This document shows positions 40,475 to 53,800 of a DNA stretch of 64,000 nt, piece after piece. Within the stretch, counting starts at the first letter, position 1. The number at the start of each line of letters is the position of its first letter. Origin of the DNA: Persicaria tinctoria (Eukaryota; Streptophyta; Magnoliopsida; Caryophyllales; Polygonaceae). The stretch is from NCBI GenBank assembly GCA_037127255.1, contig JBANSL010000004.1, positions 38,776,467 to 38,840,466 on the forward strand, read 5' to 3'. The position numbers and the translations under genes were made by a program. The notes beneath the pieces were generated by a model. The model saw only the letters and a program-made list of their open reading frames with translations. It searched no databases and was not told the DNA's origin.

Positions 40475-43400
40475 TGTTGACGGGTAAAATTTCATGATCT
40501 CAATTACTTAGGGGTCATGTTATAAAATAGATCCAAAAATAATTACGGGCAAGTCGAGATATTTCCGGGCCATTACAAATAACTTCTCATGCTCTCATGA
40601 TATCATTCCATAATCACCAAAATTGGGGGTTAATGCTATTCCTTAAATGTAAAAATTGGTCGTTACAAAATTAAACATATTGTATTGCCCAAATTTAATG
40701 CTACTCCATAAATGTAATTGACTTGAAGACCAACCACTACAGTGAACGTCTTATTGTGAGTCAGTGAGAGGCAAGGGCATTAAACCTCAAGTAATCAATA
40801 TGTCTAAACGGCTAGTATAATTGCCGAAAGTGAACGGCTGTAAATTAAAACTCTTAAAGCCGTTATTCATGGGAAAAATATTAAGTGTGTAATATATATA
40901 CACACGTGGATGGAGGCTATATATACACACACAGAGATTCACTTTGTGAGGGGGGCTTCCTCCATTTCAAAAGATACATCAAGGAATGAGCACCCGTAAC
41001 AAAGGCAAAGTGCAGAGACGGCCTTCAGCAATGGCATGACGTCTCCATCTCGCATGTCACATTGTCACGGCAGGCGGTAGCCTCGATGCATGTCCGGCCA
41101 CACGCCACATGGTCTTCGTATAAGGAAGGGTTGGCCATCAGAATCAAGCAGGCCACCACAACCGTGCCAGAGTTCCCGAGTCCTTACCATCCGGTTGTAG
41201 TCGCAAATTTAAGACTCCAATCAGACCTTGATCGAGCTCCGTCGAGAGATGAAGGGCGAAATGATGCTCGCGACCGATGTCATGAAGACGGGGCTCCCTC
41301 GGTGATCCACAACGGCTGCACAAGGTGTCCTCCACGTCCGCCTTCCTACGGCCTCGATATCCTCCGTCTCAATGCTCGACTATCCACAAGGCATCGCAAT
41401 GGTAGTTCTCTCGTAAGCCAAAAGAAAAAAAATGAGAGAAAAGAGAGCATAAAAAATAAAGAGTGGGCTACGAGGGACATACCTGCTGCGTACCCTTGCT
41501 ACAACAAAGGAACTTCGTCCACCGCCGCCTTGGAAATCAATATATTGGAGCAATCAGATGCCTAAAACAAGTCCACATGGAGTTCGCAAAACATCGCAAA
41601 AAAAGCTCACTCTCGGAAGTCGGCGACTCACAATTGAGCTCCCTCGGTGATCCCCAACAGTTGCACAAGGATTCTCCACTCTCTCGCAGCTCCATCGGTC
41701 ACTCACATGATGCTGGGACGACCTTCAAACGCATCTCATGGAGGGACATAGTACATGACCAGTAATGCATCTTTCCGTGCTACTCAATCGCTCACCAATG
41801 GTTCTGACATGTTTACGACTCAAGTTATCAAGCCTAGGCTATGCCACCTACCACCGAAGGTCAACAAGTTCCTCTAAAGAGTGGTCTATGCATCCTCAAA
41901 CGCCCGGAAAAAAGGGGGTATATATAAAAATGGGCCTGAAATTATGCTTTTACGGAAGGAGAACAACCGCTCAGGCAGTCAAGTTCTGGACGTTTGTCCG
42001 AACATCTCCAAGGGTATCCAAGACCGTAGAAAATGGGTACCAAAAGAAGGCTATGCAAGGAGTATGTCGGAAGAAACGGCGGCAGAAACAGAGCTCTGTG
42101 GTGGCCAAAGTTGATGTCAGAAGTTGACCTCTCGTCCACAATTTTCAACAAACTTGTCAGCAAGGTTTCGGTTCTCTTACGATGGCCCACGGCATCGATG
42201 TTCTTAAAAGGGTCATGCAGTGAGCTCCCTACCTTCCCGATACATCAACATCCACAAAAAATAAGCCAAGGAAAAAAAAACCTTCCCATACATTGCAAGA
42301 TTGGTGAAGATGAACTTGGATGATATGTGCGCAACAAGGCATATTCACGCGCCCTTCGATCAGCCAACATTGATCTCGGCGTGCCCACAGCTCAAGTAGG
42401 AGAACATATGTTGCCCAGCATGCCACCGAAGGCAGACGGTTCCCACAAAAGATCGATCGAGTTAGCCTCGAACGCCATGTAAAAAAAAGTGACAAAAAAC
42501 AGACATGAGGTCGCAAACGAGGCAAAAAACTGTCTAGCAGCCAGCTTGCAGGCATATTACTGAGCCGTGTTGCAGGATTCTATACATAACAAGAATTGGG
42601 ATTGATAGAGGTTGTTGCACGGAACATTCCGAAACAAAATTCAATGAAATCGGAGCTATACAGCAGCAGTGGTAGCGCTCGGAAGTTGACACGTTCACGC
42701 AGTTTCTGCAAATGAACTGCCCAGCAGCCCACTTTAAGGCCCTATTGCGTTCAGATCCGGGAGTATATGAGCCAACAGAAACTAGTGATAGATAGAAGAC
42801 ATTACAACGAACATGGAGTAATAAAAATCAACGAAAACAGAGCTTTGTAGCAGCAATGGTGAGGCTCCAAAGTTGGCATTTCACACAGTTTCTGCAAGTT
42901 CTTTTGCACCAGTTCGGGTCCGTTTTTGGCCAGCTGCTGTATCGGTGCTTGCTAGGCAGCCTCCTAAGTGATAGCGGAGCGAAATGGTGGTGTTCAACAA
43001 CCTCGGTTTCACTCACATCGTGATTGAGAAGATCCGAAACAATCGAAAATCAAGTTGGGATCTATATGTATCATTTCCACCATTGCCACCGTGAAAACAA
43101 CACTTTGAAACATTCAAGCATGTCCAAAGTCGGAGTGCCAAGCGGTAGGCGGTGGCGAGTAGGCCGAAAGAGACGTTGTCACGGCCGAAAGAAGAGTTGA
43201 ATTCATTCCCGTATAAAAAATACAAGAGAGAGACATGCCATGTCCTTATATAATCACCCGGTCCTTGAACATTAAGAGGGAGTGGGACGTTGGTGGTTGC
43301 ACCGTAGGAAATCTCATATACGGAATTAAGGAAAGAAACCCCAACTATATGACTCAGATTTAATGAGTAATTTACCGCTCAAATAGCATCCCGACCCAAG

Positions 43401-44458
43401 CAAGTTGGACCTCCACGTTCGAAGCCGGTGGGAAAAGAGGCAAGCTTTGTACGGTTGCAAACATGGAATTGCTAAATCACGGTCATTGAGTTCAGTCATG
43501 ACACAAAGTCACATCAAGTCAAGTGAAATTGCCCGCAAGAACTTGGGTGGATTAACGCTCTCGAAGAGCTACTCGAGCAGCATCAAGCTCCACAACTTTC
43601 GGGTCCCGCCCCAAAGCTCTAACCGAAAATTATGTGAAAGCCTTAAGAACTACATAAGATTTGATTCCGAGTCATCGGATATGTAGGAAACTCGATGATA
43701 AGCCAAAGTCCGTCGAGTCCAATCCCAAATTTCAAAAGGACTTGCTTCGGTTCCAAATGAAGTTAAGGCAATCAAGCAAAATCAGTTCGTGTAGAACTAC
43801 GTTAAGATTTGATGCTCTTTACGAGCTACGTAGGAAATCCGGTAAAAAAAAAACATGTCTATCGGATTCAATCACATGCCCCAAAATCAAATGAAGTTGT
43901 TCGTGGGAACTACAATGACTTGATACAAAGGACGACATTTCTCGTCGGATCCAGTCACAAGTCCAAGATCAAATGAAGTTGCCTCAAATTCAAAGTGGAA
44001 CTACGAGTGATTTGATTCCGTCATCATGGATACGTAGGAAACCCACATCCGGGTTCAATCACAAACCTCAAAGAAAACGAATCAAACCCGATGCTCTATC
44101 GAGTTGAAACCTAAACACATACCCAAACTCAAAGCAGACACCAAGTCTAAACCAAATCAAATACAAACACCTTACCATATGCCAAATTAGACACAAAGTC
44201 TACCCAAACCAATCCCCAAATACAGAAATCCTATATCTCCGAACTACGTTGGACTTGATCCTTCCCATGAAGGTACGTAGGCAACCCTCATCAACGGGTG
44301 CAGTCCAAACCACAAAAAAAACCCAAATCCTTGTCCTTTTAAAATATCCGCATAATTTGAGATTGTGAGGAAGTACAGATAAGGGTCGAACTTTATAAAA
44401 ATAATTCAAATTGAAATGTGTTATGTAAGATTGTTCCTTTAACAATTTTTGCCTAACA
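40475..44458 (+). repeat. 5' LTR of the Tat-like element
   Basis: Very long LTR containing TATA-like TATATATATACACACG near 40892-40907 and, in the second half, at least five diverged units of about 90-125 bp around TACGTAGGAAACYC and AATCACA--CC-AAATCAAATGAAG (about 43650-44315). An older duplication (about 42590-42740 and 42790-42960, sharing GAGCT-TA-AGCAGCA-TGGT-G) is also visible. Short ORFs are not considered genes. Confidence 0.88.
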
Positions 44459-44461
44459 TAT

Positions 44462-44483
44462 TTTTGGCACGCCCAGTGGGACC
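44462..44483 (+). promoter_or_regulatory. Primer binding site of the Tat-like element
   Basis: TTTGGCACGCCCAGTGGGAC starts four bases after the LTR. Its position and form are those of a primer binding site in Tat-type gypsy elements; I could not assign the tRNA. Confidence 0.7.
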
Positions 44484-46677
44484 CTTTTCTTTCCTTATCA
44501 TTTCAAATTATATAGGAATATCCAAATGCTTATGTGAAGAAGAATGGCAACAAGTGAAATTGTCACCAACAACCAGCTACCACCTACTTTCATCATCAAG
44601 GGATGTCGAGCAGTTTGTCAAAGTTGTTGAGTGATGCAAAAAAAAAAAAAAGAGGGGCAAGTATGAGGGCCTTTCCAATGCCTCGAATCCTGCTTGACGA
44701 CTTATGTGAACCTTTCCCGCATGTCGAAGAGGTGGCAGGCGCAACCAACAAACGGGGGCCTAAAAGAAAAAGGTGCATCTTTCTCCGAATGACCTAGAAG
44801 GAGAAGAGATCAAAAGAGCTTTAAAAAAGTCCCGAGCATCAAAATAGGGGATCAAATGTTAAGCTAGGTCCACCCAAATTTGGAGACAACCTTTGAGAGG
44901 CTTCTTGTCAGTTTATGACTACAAATTCATATTCTTCAAGCCGAGAAAAATCTTCATCGATCAAGTGAGGCAACTCTATATGACCCCATTTGGAGAGAAA
45001 AAAAAAAAAAAAGACAGGTTGAAGGCTTATGAAGTTAGGAGATGATCAAAGTTACAACAATGTCATCTTGATAGGGGTAATGGTGACTTCTGTCAAATCC
45101 TCAAGCAAGGGATGGTTTTAAAACCCAACAGAAGGAGTCCCCAAATTGACTATCTATGCCGATGATGATGTACCGGTGATACTTGATGAGTTGATACCCG
45201 CCAAATCGATTTTGCTTCTCAAGATGAAAAGGGACAGTGGAGCTCACACTCCAATCTATCTCAAGCATTGTGCATACAATCACGTTGTTGTGCCCGTAAA
45301 AAAAATCGAGAATGCACTCAACGAAGGTGAAAATTGAAATCAAGGAGCAAAAAAATCCACAGTATATTTTTGCTTCAATCACCAACGAAGAGGTTGAAGA
45401 AGTTCTCCCGTTATTCTCAAGGACACTTCAAAATCAAGATGCATGAAGAACACCACTTGAAGTTTTTGAAAGCTGGGGCATTCCTACGATCTCATTGCCA
45501 CCTAGGGTGATAATCATGCAATGTCAAGTCAACAAAAAAAAGTCTGAAACTTTTTAGGCTCTTGGACTGGGGCGTTAAGCCACGCATGTCATGCTTGGAT
45601 ATTGAAGAGCTACTTGTTGACAATTATGAGGATGATGACAACCTCTTTGAAGGAAAAAGTCTATAACACAAATCACTAGCCTTCAACGCTTTAAGAAGAT
45701 CGAAAGGAAGCAAGAGATCGAAGACGAGTAACAAGGAGAATACAAGAAGAAATAAGAGATTCTGAAGAGGAATATGTTCAACTTCTGCGGGTTCTTCTAA
45801 CTCTAAAGGAATATATCCCTTAAGAGCTTCTTCAAAGGATATCTCTTCGATCATAAGAGGGTTATTTGCTCTTGGAAGAGGTATTCAAAAGCGTCTCGAG
45901 TCAAAGAAATACGACTATAGGAGGAAACTCTTAAGTCTCATGCTAGGGACTCAAATGATGATGCGAAACCTATGAAATACAAGAGAATCGATTTCTAAAA
46001 AAGAGAGTGCAGGGGCAGTCTAGCCAATCTACATGTCAGACGGTTCAAGAAAAAAATCTTCTTTTCATTTATCATGAAAGGAAGCCAAAGCATTCTCAAA
46101 ACCATCAAGTTTCTTGGCCACAAAAAGAGTCAAGTATGGTCTGAGTTCATCAAAACATCAAGGGAGAGCAGAGGAGATCCATATGCATTAGTTTATGAAT
46201 GGTGCAAATTAAGGAGAAGAGAATCAAGATATCCCTAACCAAGTTTCTCAAGCCGGATCATCAAGTTCGGATATAACGACCGATCCAAATGCTTCGAATC
46301 CAAATTTCTGCCCAAGGAAGTATCCATTGCATTATCTAAATGTTAAACAAGAGACTAAAACAACTTTTCTCTTTCTAAAAACATGCTCCTCTATAATTGA
46401 AGCTTCCCCTTTCAAAGCCGAAAATGAATGGCCAAAGGCTAAAAGTTTTATCCTGCACCAAATAAAGAATTCCTTTTGCAAGGGTATCCCAAAAGTGAAA
46501 GTGCCCGATCAGAAAACATTTTCTTCCAAATATTTGAAGTCCGTCACCTAATGCCTTAACGCCTCACCTAAGTCCACAAAAAAAAAGGGTGTCAATGTCT
46601 ACACAAAATCTCGATAGACCAATGGGCGAACGTTGTATGCGTTCATAAAATTCACACATACAAAGTTCGGGGGCAAC
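44484..46677 (+). other. Interior of the Tat-like element, no pol
   Basis: Short broken frames only. A Lys/Arg-rich stretch at 44603-44797 (MSSSLSKLLSDAKKKKRGAS) and an acidic one at 45146-45337 (MTIYADDDVPVILDEL) cannot be assigned. Several poly-A runs (44637-44652, 44999-45014) add frameshifts. The 3' end GTTCGGGGGCAAC (46665-46677) immediately before the LTR is the likely polypurine tract, supporting plus orientation. Confidence 0.7.
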
Positions 46678-49600
46678 TGTTGACGGGTAAAATTTCATGA
46701 TCTCAATTACTTAGGGGTCATGTAATAAAATAGATCCAAAAATAATTACGGGCAAGTCGAGATATTTCCGGGGCATTACAAATAACTTCTCATGCTCTCA
46801 TGATATCATTCCATAATCACCAAAATTGGGGGTTAATGCTATTCCTTAAATGTAAAAATTGGTCGTTACAAAATTAAACATATTGTATTGCCCAAATTTA
46901 ATGCTACTCCATAAATGTAATTGACTTGAAGACCAACCACTACAGTGAACGTCTTATTGTGAGTCAGTGAGAGGCAAGGGCATTAAACCTCAAGTAATCA
47001 ATATGTCTAAACGGCTAGTATAATTGCCGAAAGTGAACGGCTGTAAATTAAAACTCTTAAAGCCGTTATTCATGGGAAAAATATTAAGTGTGTAATATAT
47101 ATACACACGTGGATGGAGGCTATATATACACACACAGAGATTCACTTTGTGAGGGGGGCTTCCTCCATTTCAAAAGATACATCAAGGAATGAGCACCCGT
47201 AACAAAGGCAAAGTGCAGAGACGGCCTTCAGCAATGGCATGACGTCTCCATCTCGCATGTCACATTGTCACGGCAGGCGGTAGCCTCGATGCATGTCCGG
47301 CCACACGCCACATGGTCTTCGTATAAGGAAGGGTTGGCCAGCAGAATCAAGCAGGCCACCACAACCGTGCCGGAGTTCCCGAGTCCTTACCATCCGGTTG
47401 TAGTCGCAAATTTAAGACTCCAATCAGACCTTGATCGAGCTCCGTCGAGAGATGAAGGGCGAAATGATGCTCGCGACTGATGTCATGAAGACGGGGCTCC
47501 CTCGGTGATCCACAACGGCTGCACAAGGTGTCCTCCACGTCCGCCTTCCTACGGCCTCGATATCCTCCGTCTCAATGCTCGACTATCCATAAGGCATCGC
47601 AATGGTAGTTCTCTCGTAAGCCAAAAGAAAAAAAAATGAGAGAAAAGAGAGCATAAAAAATAAAGAGTGGGCTATGAGGGACATACCTGCTGCGTACCCT
47701 TGCTACAACAAAGGAACTTCGTCCACCGCCGCCTTGGAAATCAATATATTGGAGCAATCAGATGCCTAAAACAAGTCCACATGGAGTTCGCAAAACATTG
47801 CAAAAAAAAGCTCACTCTCGGAAGTCGGCGACTCACAATTGAGCTCCCTCGGTGATCCGCAACAGTTGCATAAGGATTCTCCACTCTCTCGCAGCTCCAT
47901 CGGTCACTCACATGATGCTGGGACGACCTTCAAATGCATCGCTCACCAATGGTTCTGACATGTTTACGACTCAAGTTATCAAGCCTAGGCTATGCCACCT
48001 ACCACCGAAGGTCAACAAGTTCCTCTAAAGAGTGGTCTATGCATCCTCAAACGCCCTGAAAAAAGGGGGTATATATAAAAATGGGCCTGAAATTATGCTT
48101 TTACGGAAGGAGAACAACCGCTCAGGCAGTCAAGTTCTGGACGTTGGTCCGAACATCTCCAAGGGTATCCAAGACCGTGGAAAATGGGTACCAAAAGAAG
48201 GCTATGCAAGGAGTATGTCGGAAGAAACGGCGGCAGAAACAGAGCTCTGTGGTGGCCAAAGTTGATGTCAGAAGTTGACCTCTCGTCCACAATTTTCAAC
48301 AAACTTGTCAGCAAGGTTTCGGTTCTCTTACGATGGCCCACGACATCAATGTTCTTAAAAGGGTCATGCAGTGAGCTCCCTACCTTCCCGCTACATCAAC
48401 ATCAACAAAAAATAAGCCAAGGAAAAAAAAACCTTCCCATACATTGCAAGATTGGTGAAGATGAACTTGGATGATATGTGCGCAACAAGGCATATTCACG
48501 CGCCCTTCGATCAGCCAACATTGATCTCGGCGTGCCCACAGCTCAAGTAGGAGAACATATGTTGCCCAGCATGCCACCGAAGGCAGGCGGTTCCCACAAA
48601 AGCTCGATCGAGTTAGCCTCGAACGCCATGTAAAAAAAAGTGACAAAAAACAGACATGGGGTCGCAAACGAGGCAAAAAACTGTCTAGCAGCCAGCTTGC
48701 AGGCATATTACTGAGCCGTGTTGCAGGATTCTATACATAACAAGAATTGGGATTGATAGAGGTTGTTGCACGGAACATTCCGAAACAAAATTCAATGAAA
48801 TCGGAGCTATACAGCAGCAGTGGTAGCGCTCGGAAGTTGACACGTTCACGCAGTTTCTGCAAATGAACTGCCCAGCAGCCCACTTTAAGGCCCTATTGCG
48901 TTCAGATCCGGGAGTATATGAGCCAACAGAAACTAGTGATAGATAGAAGACATTACAACGAACATGGAGTAACAAAAATCAACGAAAACAGAGCTTTGTA
49001 GCAGCAATGGTGAGGCTCTAAAGTTGGCATGTTCACACAGTTTCTGCAAGTTCTTTTGCACCAGTTCGGGTCCGTTTTTGGCCAGTTGTTGTATCGGTGC
49101 TTGCTAGGCAGCCTCCTAAGTGATAGCGGAGCGAAATGGTGGTGTTCAACAACCTCGGTTTCACTCACATCGTGATTGAGAAGATCCGAAACAATCGAAA
49201 ATCAAGTTGGGATCTATATGTATCATTTCCACCATTGCCACCGTGAAAACAACACTTTGAAACATTCAAGCATGTCCAAAGTCGGAGTGCCAAGCTGTAG
49301 GCGGTGGCGAGTAGGCCGAAAGAGACGTTGTCACGGCCGAAAGAAGAGTTGGATTCATTCCCGTATAAAAAATACAAGAGAGAGGCCTGCCATGTCCTTA
49401 TATAATCACCCGGTCCTTGAACATTAAGAGGGAGTGGGACGTCGGTGGTTGCACCGTAGGAAATCTCATATACGGAATTAAGGAAAGAAACCTCAACTAT
49501 ATGACTCTGATTTAATGAGTAATTTACCGCTCAAATAGCATCCCGACCCAAGCAAGTTGGACCTCCACGTTCGAAGCCGGTGGGAAAAGAGGCAAGCTTT

Positions 49601-50611
49601 GTACGGTTGCAAACATGGAATTGCTAAATCACGGTCATTGAGTTCAGTCATGACACAAAGTCACATCAAGTCAAGTGAAATTGCCCGCAAGAACTTGGGT
49701 GGATTAACGCTCTCGAAGAGCTACTCGAGCAGCATCAAGCTCCACAACTTTCGGGTCCCGCCCCAAAGCTCTAACCGAAAATTATGTGAAAGCCTTAAGA
49801 ACTACATAAGATTTGATTCCGAGTCATCGGATATGTAGGAAACTCGATGATAAGCCAAAGTCTGTCGAGTCCAATCCCAAATTTCAAAAGGACTTGCTTC
49901 GGTTCCAAATGAAGTTAAGGCAATCAAGCAAAATCAGTTCGTGTAGAACTACGTTAAGATTTGATGCTCTTTACGAGCTACGTAGGAAATCCGGTAAAAA
50001 AAAACATGTCTATCGGATTCAATCACATGCCCCAAAATCAAATGAAGTTGTTCGTGGGAACTACAATGACTTGATACAAAGGACGACATTTCTCGTCGGA
50101 TCCAGTCACAAGTCCAAGATCAAATGAAGTTGCCTCAAATTCAAAGTGGAACTACGAGTGATTTGATTCCGTCATCATGGATACGTAGGAAACCCACATC
50201 CGGGTTCAATCACAAACCTCAAAGAAAACGAATCAAACCCGATGCTCTATCGAGTTGAAACCTAAACACATACCCAAACTCAAAGCAGACACCAAGTCTA
50301 AACCAAATCAAATACAAACACCTTACCATATGCCAAATTAGACACAAAGTCTACCCAAACCAATCCCCAAATACAGAAATCCTATATCTCCGAACTACGT
50401 TGGACTTGATCCTTCCCATGAAGGTACGTAGGCAACCCTCATCAACGGGTGCAGTCCAAACCACAAAAAAAAAACCCAAATCCTTGTCCTTTTAAAATAT
50501 CCGCATAATTTGAGATTGTGAGGAAGTACAGATAAGGGTCGAACTTTATAAAAATAATTCAAATTGAAATGTGTTATGTGAGATTGTTCCTTTAACAATT
50601 TTTGCCTAACA
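46678..50611 (+). repeat. 3' LTR of the Tat-like element
   Basis: Nearly identical to 40475-44458. The main difference is a deletion of about 58 bp relative to 41733-41790 (after the GCATC near 47939), between short ATC repeats. Confidence 0.88.
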
Positions 50612-50728
50612 CACGTTCTGGATAAACAATGGAAGAAAAACACTAACAGTATTAAGAACAAGCACTATTATGATTATCTATAATTGAGGACAAGAGGTAA
50701 CCTTAGAGGAACTGAAGCAAAAACTTAC

Positions 50729-50878
50729 ACTTGTCTCTTGATTACATCTATACTTGAGTCTCAAAAGATTAAAGGACATCTTATTGATGAAATTTCCACA
50801 GTGAAGGGTTGCTGCTTTAGCAGGGAATGTTGGTACATTCCCAATGTTATCTATTGGAGTACAAATATCAGCATATGC
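50729..50878 (-). CDS. Internal exon of unidentified gene (50 codons)
   Basis: Acceptor TTCATGCAG ends at 50879, donor GTAAGT starts at 50728. The 150 bp read without stop as AYADICTPIDNIGNVPTFPA, KAATLHCGNFINKMSF, then LKYRCNQETS. A 111-bp intron separates it from the exon start at 50617. The protein is not recognised. Good splice sites at both ends and an exon length divisible by three support a real gene. Confidence 0.55.
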
Positions 50879-51761
50879 CTGCATGAATAGAATATAATTA
50901 ACAAATATCTGTAAAAATGATAAAATGTTCGCATACATTTATTGAATGTAAGAGAATACAGATACTCCTGAATCAATCATTACTAGGTCCTCGTAAAGAG
51001 AAAGAAATAATATTTACATTGATCTTTAAAGTGGATGACAAAATGTTCCCATACACTCCATAAGTCCATGTAAAAAGAATGAAAGAGAACAAATGAATGT
51101 TCCCATATATGTACATTCACAATGGTATTCATCATTAGTCGTTGTAAAATCTAACAAGAATCAAATACTCGTGAATGAATGAATGACAAGTCCCTTGAGG
51201 ACGCAAAATACAGCAAAAGCGCCACTTATGATATCTAGTGAGATTTTCACTAGGTGCAAGGCAAGTAAAATGCACGTCATGTAATAGTACTAGACTAATA
51301 TTTTTTCCTCTTTTTCTCTAGGATCATATCACAATAGTTCTCTCCTATTATAGGTTTTCAGGAGTAACCGTCAATTAAGATGTGCACTATCAACCTGATC
51401 GTCACTTTGTCTATCCTTAAAGATGGACAATATATAGGATCATTCTTTGTAAGTTTTAAGAGCATATCTTGTAATTGTCATACAAGTTTCAGAAACAAGT
51501 AAATTATCTCTTTCATTGAAAAAGATGACTTTACAAGAATTCTATATGGATACTTTTCTCTAATGTACAACTTTTGTTTGCCTCTTCTCTGAAACAATAC
51601 ACAAATGACTCCCTAAGAGCTACTCAATCATATTAAACTTCTCTTTATGAAAGGAATGAATTGAAAACGAACATCCTAAGAGCACCAGGTTGATCTCCCT
51701 AACAATGCCTGCACAATTTTCTCACGTAGATCTATGCTGGTCACAAAATGAAGTAGGGATG
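50879..51761 (-). other. Intron sequence
   Basis: AT-rich with no open frame of note. Repeated ATGTTCCCATA-type strings occur at 51043-51053 and 51099-51109. Probably the 3' part of the intron into which the solo LTR was inserted. Confidence 0.45.
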
Positions 51762-52843
51762 TGATACGGGGTTAGCCGTAGGTTGGTCCGATCTTCGACA
51801 ACAAGCAAGAAACAATAAAAAAAGACTCATGAACTCAAAGAAACTCGGCAAGAACACCAAGATTCAACCAAGACTCAAACGACGCAGCAAGAACGCTTCA
51901 AGAATCGATCAAGAAATCTGCAAGATCAATCAAGAAGTTAAAGAACGCAACAAAGACTCTAAAGAAAGATGCAAGACTCGAAATTGAAGAACAAGAATTG
52001 AAAGACACGACCTGATATGGACTGAGTCGATCTATATAGAACAAGATAAAGACCCCATGCCTCCTCAGAGGGTAGGAACCAATATCAATGACTATATAAC
52101 CCGCCTCTGCAACCCTACACAACCAAGCTGACAACTTGGAGGCATAAGGAGGGGGCTCGTGGATACTAGGATCACCAAGTCTTGCGAAGTTGATGAACAC
52201 AAAGCAAACCAAGCTGAGATAGATACCAATTCGTGATCAACGAGCACAGCTCTAGTTGGATCAACATCACTCAATGTGTTTCACACAAGTTTGAGAGAAC
52301 TAATTCTATTCATTGATAGCTGAATGTTTACAATGTATGAAATCGAAATATATAAGCTATGCTAAGGCTTGATGGGCCGATTTAAGTGAATAAAATAAAC
52401 AACTAAATTAAACACCTAAAACATAAGTAAATAAGGTCTCTAAAAATAACATGTAGAAAAGCCCAATTTCGGCCCAATAGGATCCATTCCCGTCAAAACA
52501 GTGACAACTTGCAAAGATGTGCATTTTCGTCCAATCTCGAGGTCGAATCTGGAAAAACCTTCAACGGCAAAGTTGTAGATCTCTTCGTCCTCGTTCCAAC
52601 AAGGTATGGCACGCCTCAATCCAATAAATATTGAATCCGTACGACCCATTTTACAGAGACGTCGAAAAGCTGTCAAATGACTATGAACGAACCAAAACGT
52701 CATTTAATCCAAGCTTGCACCTTGGGACTTCTTCCCATGGTGGAGCCTTCTTCTTCCTCTTGAGAAGGACATCATCCTCATAATCTCGAATCATAGGTGT
52801 GTCCGGAGGTGTCTTTGATGATGGCTTGGATGGTCCCGCATCA
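51762..52843 (-). mobile_element. Solo LTR of the CRM-like family
   Basis: Reverse-orientation LTR of 1082 bp, TGATACGGGG...GGTCCCGCATCA, flanked by perfect duplications GGATG (51757-51761 and 52844-52848). No internal region is present, so it arose by recombination between the LTRs of one element. It contains the TCTTG-rich array in reverse and the block seen at 590-690. Confidence 0.95.
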
Positions 52844-53217
52844 GGATGAATCTAAGAAAGATAAAGCACCAGGATGATCTCCATGACAATGCATTACTAG
52901 TACATGTCATGAGCAACGACGGGGACATTTTTCTTTTTTAACTCGATCTCATAAAGGAAACAGAAAGTTATTTAATACTTTAGATTGAAATTCTTGACAC
53001 CTAAAGGGCATGAAATGGACTATGACGGTATAACAACATAATTTTAATAAATCTACAACCCATTTATATATGTTTGCTTTCCAACTTTATTAACATTTCA
53101 TCATTATAAAGAAAGAATAATAAGGAAGCGACAGTACATAAAGGTCTTTGACAAGAAAATTTTCCTGAATAAGTAGGCCACACGAATGGTTCAAGAATTG
53201 AGATGCAAGCAGGTTAC
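52844..53217 (-). other. Intron sequence
   Basis: Continuation of the intron beyond the solo LTR; AT-rich, no coding sequence seen. Confidence 0.4.
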
Positions 53218-53268
53218 CTTATCCCCATCTTTTGTAAGTCGTAGGGCACATCTGCCCTTGCCAAGCTC
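53218..53268 (-). CDS. Possible small exon of unidentified gene
   Basis: The minus strand reads LGKGRCALRLTKDGDK between a possible acceptor (TTTGAG or GGGCAG) and a donor AAG/GTAACC at 53217. Short, so support is limited to the splice site and the composition. Confidence 0.3.
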
Positions 53269-53800
53269 AAATTGAAATAGTAATAAACTATTAAAGCGTC
53301 CATAGATGTAATATAAGTAGTTAAGTACACAACAAGATGGGAAATCTCAAACCCTATATACAAAATATTGAACCTTACATGTAACTAGACGTGAAATGAA
53401 TCTTAGATTCAAAATTTAGCTAATAGCAACGAGCCACAAGGAATAGCAACAAATTTTTAAAAAAAATAGAATTTGTACTAGGCTCCTTATTTCAGTCCTG
53501 TACCAAACTGAAGAAAAGCATTTGAACTTAATGTAAGGATCTACAACTAAAAAATATTGGTAGTTGATTTTTTTTTTTTATCTAGGAGTTAAAGATTTAA
53601 GAGAAACACCAACTGAGATGAAATCGAGCGATCACATAGCCTAATGGATGCACGATTCAATGTGGTGTAACCTAATAATCACCCAAACAACAACAAAAAT
53701 AACACCAGTTTTAATAATTACTCAAATAACAACAAAATTTTGAAACCTATTTTCAATTCAAACATATAGGCAAGGGAATCGAAGGAGAGGGAGTCCATAC

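Larger units (their letters stand above)
40475..50611 (+). mobile_element. Non-autonomous Tat-like LTR retrotransposon (LARD-type)
   Basis: A 10,137-bp element with LTRs of 3984 bp (40475-44458) and 3934 bp (46678-50611), beginning TGTTGACGGG and ending TTTGCCTAACA. Flanks GACGT (40470-40474) and CACGT (50612-50616) are a 5-bp duplication with one mismatch. The 2.2-kb interior has no gag or pol domain I can recognise. The LTR repeat containing GTAGG-AACCCTCATC-AACGGGTGCAG and the primer site TGGCACGCCCAGTGGGAC resemble Tat/Ogre-lineage elements. LTRs are almost identical, so the insertion is recent. Confidence 0.88.

Noticed and set aside
40475..44458. Series of 60-170 residue frames in the long LTR
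   Set aside because: No domain, many overlap on both strands, repeated unchanged in the other LTR because the LTRs are recent duplicates, not because of coding constraint.
44637..44797. Lys-rich frame as a nuclear protein gene
   Set aside because: It depends on a poly-A run in the decayed interior of the Tat-like element.
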